Source: Proteobacteria bacterium CG1_02_64_396 (GTDB lineage: Bacteria > Pseudomonadota > MNWR01 > CG1-02-64-396). From it: DNA of 48,234 nt. Where the stretch lies: positions 1-48,234 of the forward strand of contig MNWR01000092.1 in the NCBI GenBank assembly GCA_001872725.1. Reading direction: 5' to 3'. A program made the position numbers and the translations under genes. The notes beneath the pieces were generated by a model. The model was given only the letters and a program-made list of their open reading frames with translations. It was not told where the DNA came from and searched no databases. Below, piece by piece: positions 26,491 to 33,489 of this stretch. Within the stretch, counting starts at the first letter, position 1, and each line of letters starts with the position of its first letter.

Positions 26491-27075
26491 TTATTCGGCG
26501 CTGCTTTCCCGGCTCCACAACCCCAGAGCCGTACAACGACGAGCCTGCCCGAGGAAGGTCGATTCGACCCCCACCACCGCCAATCGACCGCGATCGAGCA
26601 CCAGCCCCATTCTTTCGGCGGGGGGGCCTAGCAACAGGGCAACCCCGGATTGATCCGACGCCTTTTCAAAGCGATGCCACATGCGCCCGGCAGCGTCGCA
26701 AGCAACGACCACCGCGCCACCTGCACCGCCCCCCTGGCGCAACCACTGCTCCACCTCGTCTCCCCCCATCTTCAGGGCGCCCGCCTTCACCGCCAATCCC
26801 ATCCAGCCGTCCCAGCCTTCAAGCGCCGTCTGGCTGCGCAGGGATTCGAGCTGCCCCCAGTCGGGGGTCGCGGGCCCTTTGAGGCCACGGGGAAAGGGGT
26901 TGCGCTTATGGGCCTGAGCCCAGCACTCGGGCGAAAGGCACAGCCAAGCGCCGCGCCCTGGCAGACGGTGAAACCGATCCCACACCAACCGCCCCTCAGG
27001 CCCTTGCACAAAGCGCATCAGCGCCTCGGGCTCGAACACCTCACGGCAAACCACACAGGTTCGCTCCGGGGCCAT
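26491..27075 (-). CDS. ylxR: YlxR (DUF448) RNA-binding protein with L7Ae-like domain
   Basis: 194 residues. The N-terminal YlxR domain has PERTCVVCREVFEPEALMRF and PGRGAWLCLSPECWAQAHKR, which includes the GRGAW motif. The second half (ALKMGGDEVEQWLRQGG, GAVVVACDAAGRMW, VALLLGPPAERMG) resembles the ribosomal L7Ae/L30e fold found fused to YlxR in alphaproteobacteria and relatives. YlxR proteins bind RNA or nucleoid and affect expression. The ATG overlaps the nusA stop as TGATG, indicating coupled translation. Confidence 0.86.
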   Translation of the reverse strand: MAPERTCVVCREVFEPEALMRFVQGPEGRLVWDRFHRLPGRGAWLCLSPECWAQAHKRNPFPRGLKGPATPDWGQLESLRSQTALEGWDGWMGLAVKAGALKMGGDEVEQWLRQGGGAGGAVVVACDAAGRMWHRFEKASDQSGVALLLGPPAERMGLVLDRGRLAVVGVESTFLGQARRCTALGLWSRESSAE

Positions 27076-28601
27076 CAGGATTGGGCCGCTTCTTCCTCTT
27101 GCCCCCGTTCATCCTCGGTGAACCAGGACTCGCGGGCCTTCATAATCAAACGGGAGGCCTGCGCCCGTTTCATGCCGGGGACCATCTCCATCAGTTCGTC
27201 GACCGCCAGTTCGGCAAGATCGTCGACATCTTTAACCCCGGCCTGACCGACGGCGACGGCGACCTCTTCGGTCATCCCCTCCATCTCAATCAATGCGGGG
27301 GCGACCCCCAGGTCGCGCAGTTTTTCTTCGCGGCGCAGGGCATCGACCAGCAAGAAGTCACGCGCCCGGTTGCGCAGTTCGCTGGCGATCTCCTCCTCCA
27401 TCCCCTCGATGGCCATCATCTCCTCCATGGGGACGTAGGCAATCTCTTCGATGGTATGGAAACCCTCCTCGACCAGCACCAGAGCCAGCTCCTCGTCGAC
27501 CTGCAAAGCGTCGATGAAGGTCTGGATCATGGTCCCGATCTCCTCCTCTTGCTGAGCCACCGCCTCGTCCTCGGTGAGGACATCGAGGCGCCAGCCAGTC
27601 AATTTGGAGGCGAGATTGACGTTCTGGCCGCCACGGCCAATGGCGATGGGGTATTGCTCCTCGGTCACCACGACCTCCATGGCGTGTTCGTCCTCGTCGA
27701 CCACCACCTTGACCACCTCGGCGGGGGCCATGGCGTTGAGGACAAAGGCGGCGGCGTCGCCGCTCCATTCGATGATGTCGATCCGCTCCCCTTGCAGCTC
27801 GCCCACCACCGCCTGGACACGGCTGCCGCGTGGACCGATGCAGGCGCCGATGGGGTCGATGCCGCGCTCGGGGGTGAAGACCGCCATCTTGGCGCGCCGA
27901 CCCGGATCGCGAGCGACCGCCTTGATCTGCACGAACCCTTCGCGGATCTCGGGGACCTCCATCTCGTAGAGACGGACCAGGAAGTTGTTGTGGGTGCGGG
28001 AGAGAAAAATCTGCGGCCCCTTCTGGGTCCGCTTCACCCGGGCGATCAAGGCGCGGATGCGGTCACCCTGTCGGAAGCTGTCGCGGGGGATCAAATCGTC
28101 GGGCTCGACAATCGCCTCGATGCGACCGATGTCGACCATAATGCCGCGATGATCGACCCGCTTCACCACGCCGGTGACCACCTCGCCGATACGGGGGGTG
28201 AAGTCGGAGACGACCCGGTCGCGCTCGGCCTCGCGGACCCGTTGCAGCAGCACCTGTTTGACGGTCTGCGCCTCGATCCGACCCAGGTCTTTGCCCAGGG
28301 AGGTTACGGTGATGACCTTGTGGACCTCGCCCCCGACCTCGGCCGCATCGCTGATCGCAAGGGCGGCGTCGAGCTCAAGCTCCTCGTCGGGGAATTCGAC
28401 CTCGTCGACCACCCTCCAGCGCTCGAAATAGGTCAGCTGACCGTTCATACGGTCGAGTTTGGCCTCCACAGGACGGCCGGGACCCACCCGTTTGCGGGCG
28501 GCGGTGGTCAAACCCATTTCAAGGGCGCGGAAGACCGACTCTTTGTCGATCCCTTTTTCCCTGGAAAGGGCGTCCACCTGGCGCAGCAGATCACCGTTCA
28601 T
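27075..28601 (-). CDS. nusA: Transcription termination/antitermination factor NusA
   Basis: 508 residues. NusA binds RNA polymerase and nascent RNA. The N-terminal polymerase-binding domain begins MNGDLLRQVDALSREKGIDK. The S1 domain has IGEVVTGVVKRVDHRGIMVD. KH domains contain ERGIDPIGACIGPRGSRVQA and YPIAIGRGGQNVNLASKL. The C-terminal acidic region has helix-hairpin-helix-like repeats (IEEIAYVPMEEMMAIEGMEE, VDDLAELAVDELMEMVPGMK). The ATG at 28601 follows AAGGAG with a somewhat long spacer; upstream in-frame sequence to 28664 is not conserved. It lies 99 bp after rimP. Confidence 0.95.
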   Translation of the reverse strand: MNGDLLRQVDALSREKGIDKESVFRALEMGLTTAARKRVGPGRPVEAKLDRMNGQLTYFERWRVVDEVEFPDEELELDAALAISDAAEVGGEVHKVITVTSLGKDLGRIEAQTVKQVLLQRVREAERDRVVSDFTPRIGEVVTGVVKRVDHRGIMVDIGRIEAIVEPDDLIPRDSFRQGDRIRALIARVKRTQKGPQIFLSRTHNNFLVRLYEMEVPEIREGFVQIKAVARDPGRRAKMAVFTPERGIDPIGACIGPRGSRVQAVVGELQGERIDIIEWSGDAAAFVLNAMAPAEVVKVVVDEDEHAMEVVVTEEQYPIAIGRGGQNVNLASKLTGWRLDVLTEDEAVAQQEEEIGTMIQTFIDALQVDEELALVLVEEGFHTIEEIAYVPMEEMMAIEGMEEEIASELRNRARDFLLVDALRREEKLRDLGVAPALIEMEGMTEEVAVAVGQAGVKDVDDLAELAVDELMEMVPGMKRAQASRLIMKARESWFTEDERGQEEEAAQS

Positions 28602-28700
28602 CTCGGGATGACTCCTTATCGAAACTGTTCGGCGCGGACTTAGGCCGCCACGCCATCGTATCAATGCAAACCTAAAGGGCGCCCCCCTCGGGGGCCGAAT

Positions 28701-29165
28701 TTAATCCAGGTCGAGCTTGGCTTTCGCCACCGCGCCGAACCCGAGGATCAGCGCCTCTTCCCCGGTATCGGGGAGCAGGGTGATCTGTCCATCGACCGCC
28801 GCCTCAATCCGTCCCCGGATTTTGTTTTTTCCGGCCAGCGGCTCATGCAGAACCACCACCACCATCCGCCCCACCGCCCGGATCCAGTCTTCCCACTTTT
28901 TCAGGGGGCGGGTCAAACCGGGGGAGGAGACCTCCAGGTTGTAGCGGCTTGAGATCGGATCTTCGACATCGAACAGTACCGACAGCTCGCGGGACAGACT
29001 GGTCAGATCGTCGAAACCGATACCACCGCCGGGGCGGTCGGCCACGATGAGCAAATGAGCTCCGCCTCGATCCCGCCGCAATTCCACCGACCAGATTTCC
29101 AGACCGAGACCCTCGGCCACCGGCTGAGCCAACGCCATAATGCGTTCTTCCACCGGAAGTCCCAT
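28701..29165 (-). CDS. rimP: Ribosome maturation factor RimP
   Basis: 154 residues. RimP supports 30S assembly and is usually the first gene of the nusA-infB operon, as here. Conserved stretches: AQPVAEGLGLEIWSVELRRD, FDDLTSLSRELSVLFDVEDP, and SSRYNLEVSSPGLTRPLKKW, the most typical block. The ATG at 29165 is preferred. An in-frame ATG at 29249 would make the protein start upstream of a terminator-like hairpin and add unconserved residues. Its ribosome-binding site is weak (GGGTTGAG). Confidence 0.92.
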   Translation of the reverse strand: MGLPVEERIMALAQPVAEGLGLEIWSVELRRDRGGAHLLIVADRPGGGIGFDDLTSLSRELSVLFDVEDPISSRYNLEVSSPGLTRPLKKWEDWIRAVGRMVVVVLHEPLAGKNKIRGRIEAAVDGQITLLPDTGEEALILGFGAVAKAKLDLD

Positions 29166-29189
29166 GCGCTCAACCCTGATGAACAAAGC

Positions 29190-29228
29190 CAATAAAAAAG
29201 AAAAAGCGGCCCTAGGTGGGGCCGCTTC
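29190..29228 (-). terminator. Intrinsic terminator-like hairpin in the rimP leader
   Basis: On the minus strand AAGCGGCCC and GGGCCGCTT pair exactly around a six-base loop. They are followed by a T-rich run (TTTCTTTTTTA) that ends about 25 bases before the rimP start. The hairpin lies downstream of the putative operon promoter, so it is either a terminator for a short leader RNA or an attenuator of the ribosome/transcription operon. Confidence 0.7.
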
Positions 29229-29375
29229 ATTGGGAAGCTTCCGATTCATTCAGAGAACCGACCGGGCGGGTCGACCCCCTTCCACCCGCACCCCTCTGTA
29301 CAAAGTAGAGGCACGCGCCGCTTCGAAGCGCCCGATGACCCTTGCCGCCAAGCCAACGACCTCAAAGCGGGGCGA

Positions 29376-29403
29376 ATGGTACACAAAGCCCTTTGAGGGT
29401 CAA
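29376..29403 (-). promoter_or_regulatory. Likely sigma-70-type promoter of the rimP operon
   Basis: On the minus strand TTGACC (-35) and TACCAT (-10) are separated by 16 bases, about 210 bp upstream of the rimP start. The -35 element is five of six to consensus. Repeat family 1, copy 2, lies immediately upstream, so the insertion seems to have spared the promoter. Confidence 0.5.
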
Positions 29404-29420
29404 GCCAGCCCGGGGGGAAC

Positions 29421-29566
29421 CTAGGAGTCTGTCGGACTTGAGATCGTCCTACTGCGCCGGCGGGTAATCGGTCCAAATTTCCCCGGTTTTTCGTCACATA
29501 GCCACCACTATGATCCTCATTCCCCACTCGGCTCGCTACGGACGCTCAAGCCCGACAGACTCCTAG
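29421..29566 (+). repeat. Dispersed repeat family 1, copy 2 (internally deleted)
   Basis: 146 bp, bounded on both sides by CTAG and by inverted GAGTCTGTCGG ends. It matches the copy at 45666-45834 closely but lacks 23 bases: the stretch running from AAACCGTG to GGCCTCGA. That stretch is one arm of the element's internal inverted repeat. It lies between the rimP promoter and the stop of the SulP-cNMP gene. Confidence 0.9.
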
Positions 29567-29574
29567 AAAAACCA

Positions 29575-31743
29575 TCAATGTAGCGCCAGTTGGTGGATCT
29601 CCCGATCAGCCCAGCGCAGATGCTGCCCCAACTCTCGGCTCAACGCCTGCAACAGCGCCATCCCGGCATTTTGGTCGACCTGGAGCAGGCGATTGAACCC
29701 CTGCTGATCGAGCACCAACAGTTCACACTCCTGGGTGGCCACCGCGTCGGCGGTGCGAGGGCCGGGATCAAGAAAAGCGACCTCTCCGAAGAAAGTGCCG
29801 GGGCCGAAGGTCGCCAAACGACGGTGATGGTGGGAGGTGGTTGGCAAGATGATGTCGACTTCGCCACGCACCACCATGTAGAGGGCGTCCTCTTCGTCCC
29901 CCGCCTTAAATAGCTTGGTTCTGGGGGGAACCGTGCGCCGCTCCAACACCTGGGACAACAACGCCACCCCCCGATCCCCCAACCCGGAACACAGGGGGTG
30001 CTCTTGAATCGGCATCGCCTCCCCCTTGGTGTGGGTGATCAACCCCGCCTCGGCAAAGAGTTTGTCCTCGGCGTATTCGAGCGCCTCGTCGGCGTCGATG
30101 AAGGTCCTGGCCCTCTTGCCCGCCCCCGCCGGGTTGATTTTGGCCAACGCCTTGCCCCCCTTGCGCCCCATCCCCACCTGTTTGTGCAGGTTGGCAAAAA
30201 TCAGCTCGCCTCCGTGATCGCGCAGCCGCCCCGCCATCTGATCGAGGATGCGCATTGCGGTCAGATCGACCTGATCGACCCGCTCCATGTCAAGGATCAT
30301 CCAATTGGGGCCGTCGAGGTCGTCTTGCACCTCTTCGAGGAGCTTGTCGGCGGTGCCGAAAAAAAGATTGCCGCGCAGGGCAAAATGGACGATGCGCCCC
30401 CCTTGTTCGACCAACACGGTCCGCTGCTCCTGGGTGCGGCGCTTCAGCGATGGTCTCACCGCTGCCGTCATCCGCTGCATCACCACCGGCGCCTGCACCT
30501 GAAGCCGGACGAACTGCACTACCGCCAGCGCTACCCCGAAGCCGACCGCCACCATCAGGTCGTACCCGACCGTCACCCCAGTGACCAACAACGCCACCAA
30601 ACCGTCGATCCGGGTGCGACGACGTTGCAGCCACCGAAACAGATCGACATTGAACATCGACCCCAAGGCGACCCCCAGGATGATCCCGGCCAGGGCGCTG
30701 ATCGGCAGCAGGGCAGTGATCGGCGCAAAAAAGAGGACCATTGCCAGAAAGGTCGCCCCGGTCACCGGGCCGACCCAGCGCCTGCCTCCACTGCGAATCG
30801 CCACCACCGTCGCCCCGGTGGTCCCCGCCCCCGCCATGCCGCCCAGTAGCGAATTAACCATTTGGCCAAGCCCCTGACCTACAAGCTCTCTGCGAGCGTC
30901 ATGGCGGGTACCGGTGGCGACATCGGCCACCACCGAGGTCAGCAGGGTATCGAGGGAGGCAAGGATCGCCAGCGCCAACCCCGAGGCGAGGATCGCCCCC
31001 CAAGGCAAACTCGACAGCGCCCCCAGGTGCCAGGGCAGCTCCAACGCCCCCAACGGCGGCAAAGAGCCGATCACCCAGGCCAAGGGAACCTCCCCCGGCC
31101 CAAACGCGGCCAGACCGTGGAAGGTCAAACTTCCCACCACCAATCCGGCCACAGAGCCGGGGATCTGCTTCAACCAGCGCGGCAAGAGCAGCATCACCGC
31201 CAGGGTGACCCCAGCGGTGAGGGCGGGCAGCCAGCGCCAATCGTTCCACCCCCCCTCCCCCCCCTTGCCCAACATCGGATCGAGCTGAGAGAGCACCATC
31301 AGAATCGCCGAGCCCGTGATGAACCCGTTGACCACCGGGAAGGGGATAAACTTAATCAGTCGCCCACCCCCCGATAACCCCAACAACATTTGGAAGACCC
31401 CAGCCAAAAGCAGCACCGCCGCAATCGCGGTGGCAAGGTGTTGTCCCGTCAGACCGAGCCCCATCAAGGTCGCCACCGCCCCACCCAACAACACCAAGGT
31501 CGGACCGGTGGGGGCGCTAATCAGCCCCAGAGTCCCTCGGAACAGCCCCGAGACCGCACAAAGCACCGCCGCACTGAGCAGCCCCGCCAAAGCGCCCGTG
31601 GCGGCCGCAACCCCGGTGGGGGCAAACAGGGTGACCCCAAAAGCCATCGCCTGGGGCAACACCACGGCGGTCGCCGCCAGCGCCCCCCAGCCATCACCCG
31701 CCACCAGCCCCCATTGAGCGTTTGTTGGCCCAGTCGATCCCAT
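29575..31743 (-). CDS. SulP-family anion transporter fused to STAS and cyclic-nucleotide-binding domains
   Basis: 722-residue inner-membrane protein. Residues about 15-430 hold ten or more hydrophobic segments of SulP type, with ISAPTGPTLVLLGGAVA, FIPFPVVNGFITGSAILMVL and MAGAGTTGATVVAIRSGG. A STAS domain (about 440-560) includes NWMILDMERVDQVDLTAMRI, and a short linker follows. A cNMP-binding domain (about 590-715) has RTKLFKAGDEEDALYMVVRG, FGPGTFFGEVAFL and PRTADAVATQECELLVLDQQ, i.e. the phosphate-binding cassette GEVAFLDPGPRTA. Such fusions suggest an anion (sulfate, bicarbonate or similar) transporter or permease-like sensor gated by a cyclic nucleotide. AAAGGGG precedes the ATG. It is divergent from pycA. 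Confidence 0.88.
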   Translation of the reverse strand: MGSTGPTNAQWGLVAGDGWGALAATAVVLPQAMAFGVTLFAPTGVAAATGALAGLLSAAVLCAVSGLFRGTLGLISAPTGPTLVLLGGAVATLMGLGLTGQHLATAIAAVLLLAGVFQMLLGLSGGGRLIKFIPFPVVNGFITGSAILMVLSQLDPMLGKGGEGGWNDWRWLPALTAGVTLAVMLLLPRWLKQIPGSVAGLVVGSLTFHGLAAFGPGEVPLAWVIGSLPPLGALELPWHLGALSSLPWGAILASGLALAILASLDTLLTSVVADVATGTRHDARRELVGQGLGQMVNSLLGGMAGAGTTGATVVAIRSGGRRWVGPVTGATFLAMVLFFAPITALLPISALAGIILGVALGSMFNVDLFRWLQRRRTRIDGLVALLVTGVTVGYDLMVAVGFGVALAVVQFVRLQVQAPVVMQRMTAAVRPSLKRRTQEQRTVLVEQGGRIVHFALRGNLFFGTADKLLEEVQDDLDGPNWMILDMERVDQVDLTAMRILDQMAGRLRDHGGELIFANLHKQVGMGRKGGKALAKINPAGAGKRARTFIDADEALEYAEDKLFAEAGLITHTKGEAMPIQEHPLCSGLGDRGVALLSQVLERRTVPPRTKLFKAGDEEDALYMVVRGEVDIILPTTSHHHRRLATFGPGTFFGEVAFLDPGPRTADAVATQECELLVLDQQGFNRLLQVDQNAGMALLQALSRELGQHLRWADREIHQLALH

Positions 31744-31860
31744 CGTGACCCCTTTGCGTTTCTGGTACGCCCCCTACTCGGGGCCGCAATGAACCCGATT
31801 GAGGATGACTCTACCGCGCCCAAAGGGCCAGCCTCCACCCCCGGGAACCGCACCCCCCCG

Positions 31861-31887
31861 TTACTTTCGCGGTGAAATGGATATAAT
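31861..31887 (+). promoter_or_regulatory. Candidate promoter of pycA-pycB
   Basis: A perfect TATAAT at 31882-31887 lies about 110 bp before the GTG start of pycA. The upstream TTACTT at 31861-31866 is a weak -35 with a short 15-base spacer. It may need an activator. It lies in the divergent region with the SulP-cNMP gene. Confidence 0.4.
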
Positions 31888-31995
31888 CCCGCCCTCTTTC
31901 GGGGCCCGAAGGATGGCTCGATTCGCCCCGTGGAGCCTGCACGGTCGTTCCAAAGAATCATCCTCCGGTTCAACAACCTCCTTGAAGGAGTTCGA

Positions 31996-33414
31996 GTGTT
32001 CCGTCGAATCCTGGTCGCCAATCGGGGCGAGATCGCCACGCGCATCATCCGGGCCTGCAAAGAGCTCAACATCGAAGCCGTGGCCATCTACACCCCCCCG
32101 GATCGTTTGTCCCTGCATGTCAAAAAGGCCGATCAAGCCTTCCTGTTGGGGGACCATCCGGTTAAGGGTTATTTAAATCCCTACCGCATCGTCGAGCTGG
32201 CCCGCGAGGCCCGCTGCGACGCATTGCATCCGGGCTATGGCTTTTTGGCCGAGGATCCCCGGCTGCCCGAGCTGTGTGCCAAATACGGGATCACCTACAT
32301 CGGCCCCAATGCCGAGGTCATCACCGCCATGGGCGACAAGACCATCGCCCGGCAGACGATGATTAAGGCCGGCATTCCGATCATTCCCGGCACCGAGGAC
32401 AACTTGGCCAGCGCCGACGAGGCGGTTCAGTGGGCCGAAAAGGTCGGCTTTCCGATCATGCTCAAGGCGACCAGTGGCGGCGGCGGTCGAGGCATTCGCA
32501 AATGTGCCGATGCCGAGGAATTGCGGGCCAACTATGAGCGGGTCCTCTCAGAGGCCCAGGCAGCCTTCGGTCGGGCCGATATCTTCCTTGAGAAGGCCAT
32601 CGAAAACCCCCGCCACATCGAATTTCAGATCATGGCCGACCATCACGGCAACGTGGTCCACCTGTACGAACGCGATTGTTCCATCCAGCGCCGCCATCAA
32701 AAGCTGATCGAGATCGCCCCCAGCCTTTTTCTCGACGATGAACTGCGGGCCAAGATGGGGGCCTGCGCCGTCGAGGTGGCCAAGGCGGTCGATTATCGCA
32801 ACGCCGGTACCGTTGAGTTCTTGGTCGACAAGGACAAGAACTTCTACTTCATGGAGATGAACACCCGGATTCAGGTGGAGCATCCGGTCACCGAGGCGAT
32901 TACCGGGATCGACATCGTTGCGCTTCAGATCCGCATCGCCGCCGGTGTCCCCATGCCCTACAAGCAGGAAGACATTAAAATTCGGGGCCATGCGGTTGAA
33001 TTCCGCATCAACGCCGAAGATCCCAAAAACAATTTCACCCCCTCGACCGGCAAGATCTCCCGGTACCACTCCCCGGGCGGCATGGGGGTACGGATCGACG
33101 GCACGGCCTACCCCGGCTCTACCATCACCCCCTATTTCGACTCGATGTGCGCCAAAATGACCATCTGGGGCATGACTTGGGAAAAAACCGTTCGGCGCTG
33201 CCGTCGAGCCCTGGATGAGTTCGAGATCCGGGGGGTAAAAACCACGATCCCCTACTTCCGGCAGATCGTGCAAACCAAAGCGTTCGAACAGGGCGATTTC
33301 GATACTTCGTACATCGACAGCAATCCCGAGCTGCTCCAATACAAAGAGAAACTCAGCCGCGAGGATCTGGCCCTGATTATTTCGGCCACCATCGGCGCCC
33401 ACCACGGACTCTGA
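31996..33414 (+). CDS. pycA: Pyruvate carboxylase subunit A (biotin carboxylase)
   Basis: 472 residues. It uses ATP and bicarbonate to carboxylate biotin. The ATP-grasp features are clear: FRRILVANRGEIATRIIRAC at the start, then HPGYGFLAEDPRLPELC, KATSGGGGRGIRKC (the glycine-rich ATP loop), FLEKAIENPRHIEFQIMADH, ERDCSIQRRHQKLIEIAPS, and FMEMNTRIQVEHPVTE. The start is GTG at 31996, five bases after AAGGAG; the in-frame ATG at 31930 lies in the leader. The pycB gene follows after 75 bp. Alone the subunit could be read as AccC, but the adjacent carboxyltransferase identifies the two-subunit enzyme. Confidence 0.92.
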   Translation: MFRRILVANRGEIATRIIRACKELNIEAVAIYTPPDRLSLHVKKADQAFLLGDHPVKGYLNPYRIVELAREARCDALHPGYGFLAEDPRLPELCAKYGITYIGPNAEVITAMGDKTIARQTMIKAGIPIIPGTEDNLASADEAVQWAEKVGFPIMLKATSGGGGRGIRKCADAEELRANYERVLSEAQAAFGRADIFLEKAIENPRHIEFQIMADHHGNVVHLYERDCSIQRRHQKLIEIAPSLFLDDELRAKMGACAVEVAKAVDYRNAGTVEFLVDKDKNFYFMEMNTRIQVEHPVTEAITGIDIVALQIRIAAGVPMPYKQEDIKIRGHAVEFRINAEDPKNNFTPSTGKISRYHSPGGMGVRIDGTAYPGSTITPYFDSMCAKMTIWGMTWEKTVRRCRRALDEFEIRGVKTTIPYFRQIVQTKAFEQGDFDTSYIDSNPELLQYKEKLSREDLALIISATIGAHHGL

Positions 33415-33489
33415 TAACAGTCCCTCAAAGAACACCCGATAACCCATATCAAATACTGCGTGGACACGCTGATCGTTTTTGGAGATTCC

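Noticed and set aside
27081-28643. 520-codon plus-strand frame antisense to nusA
   Set aside because: Same codon-phase artefact; nusA is unambiguous and the antisense product has no domain signature.
29166-29249. Upstream ATG start for rimP
   Set aside because: It would place the terminator-like hairpin within coding sequence and add residues not seen in the family.
31930-31996. Upstream ATG start for pycA
   Set aside because: GTG at 31996 has an ideal AAGGAG and begins exactly at the conserved biotin carboxylase N-terminus.
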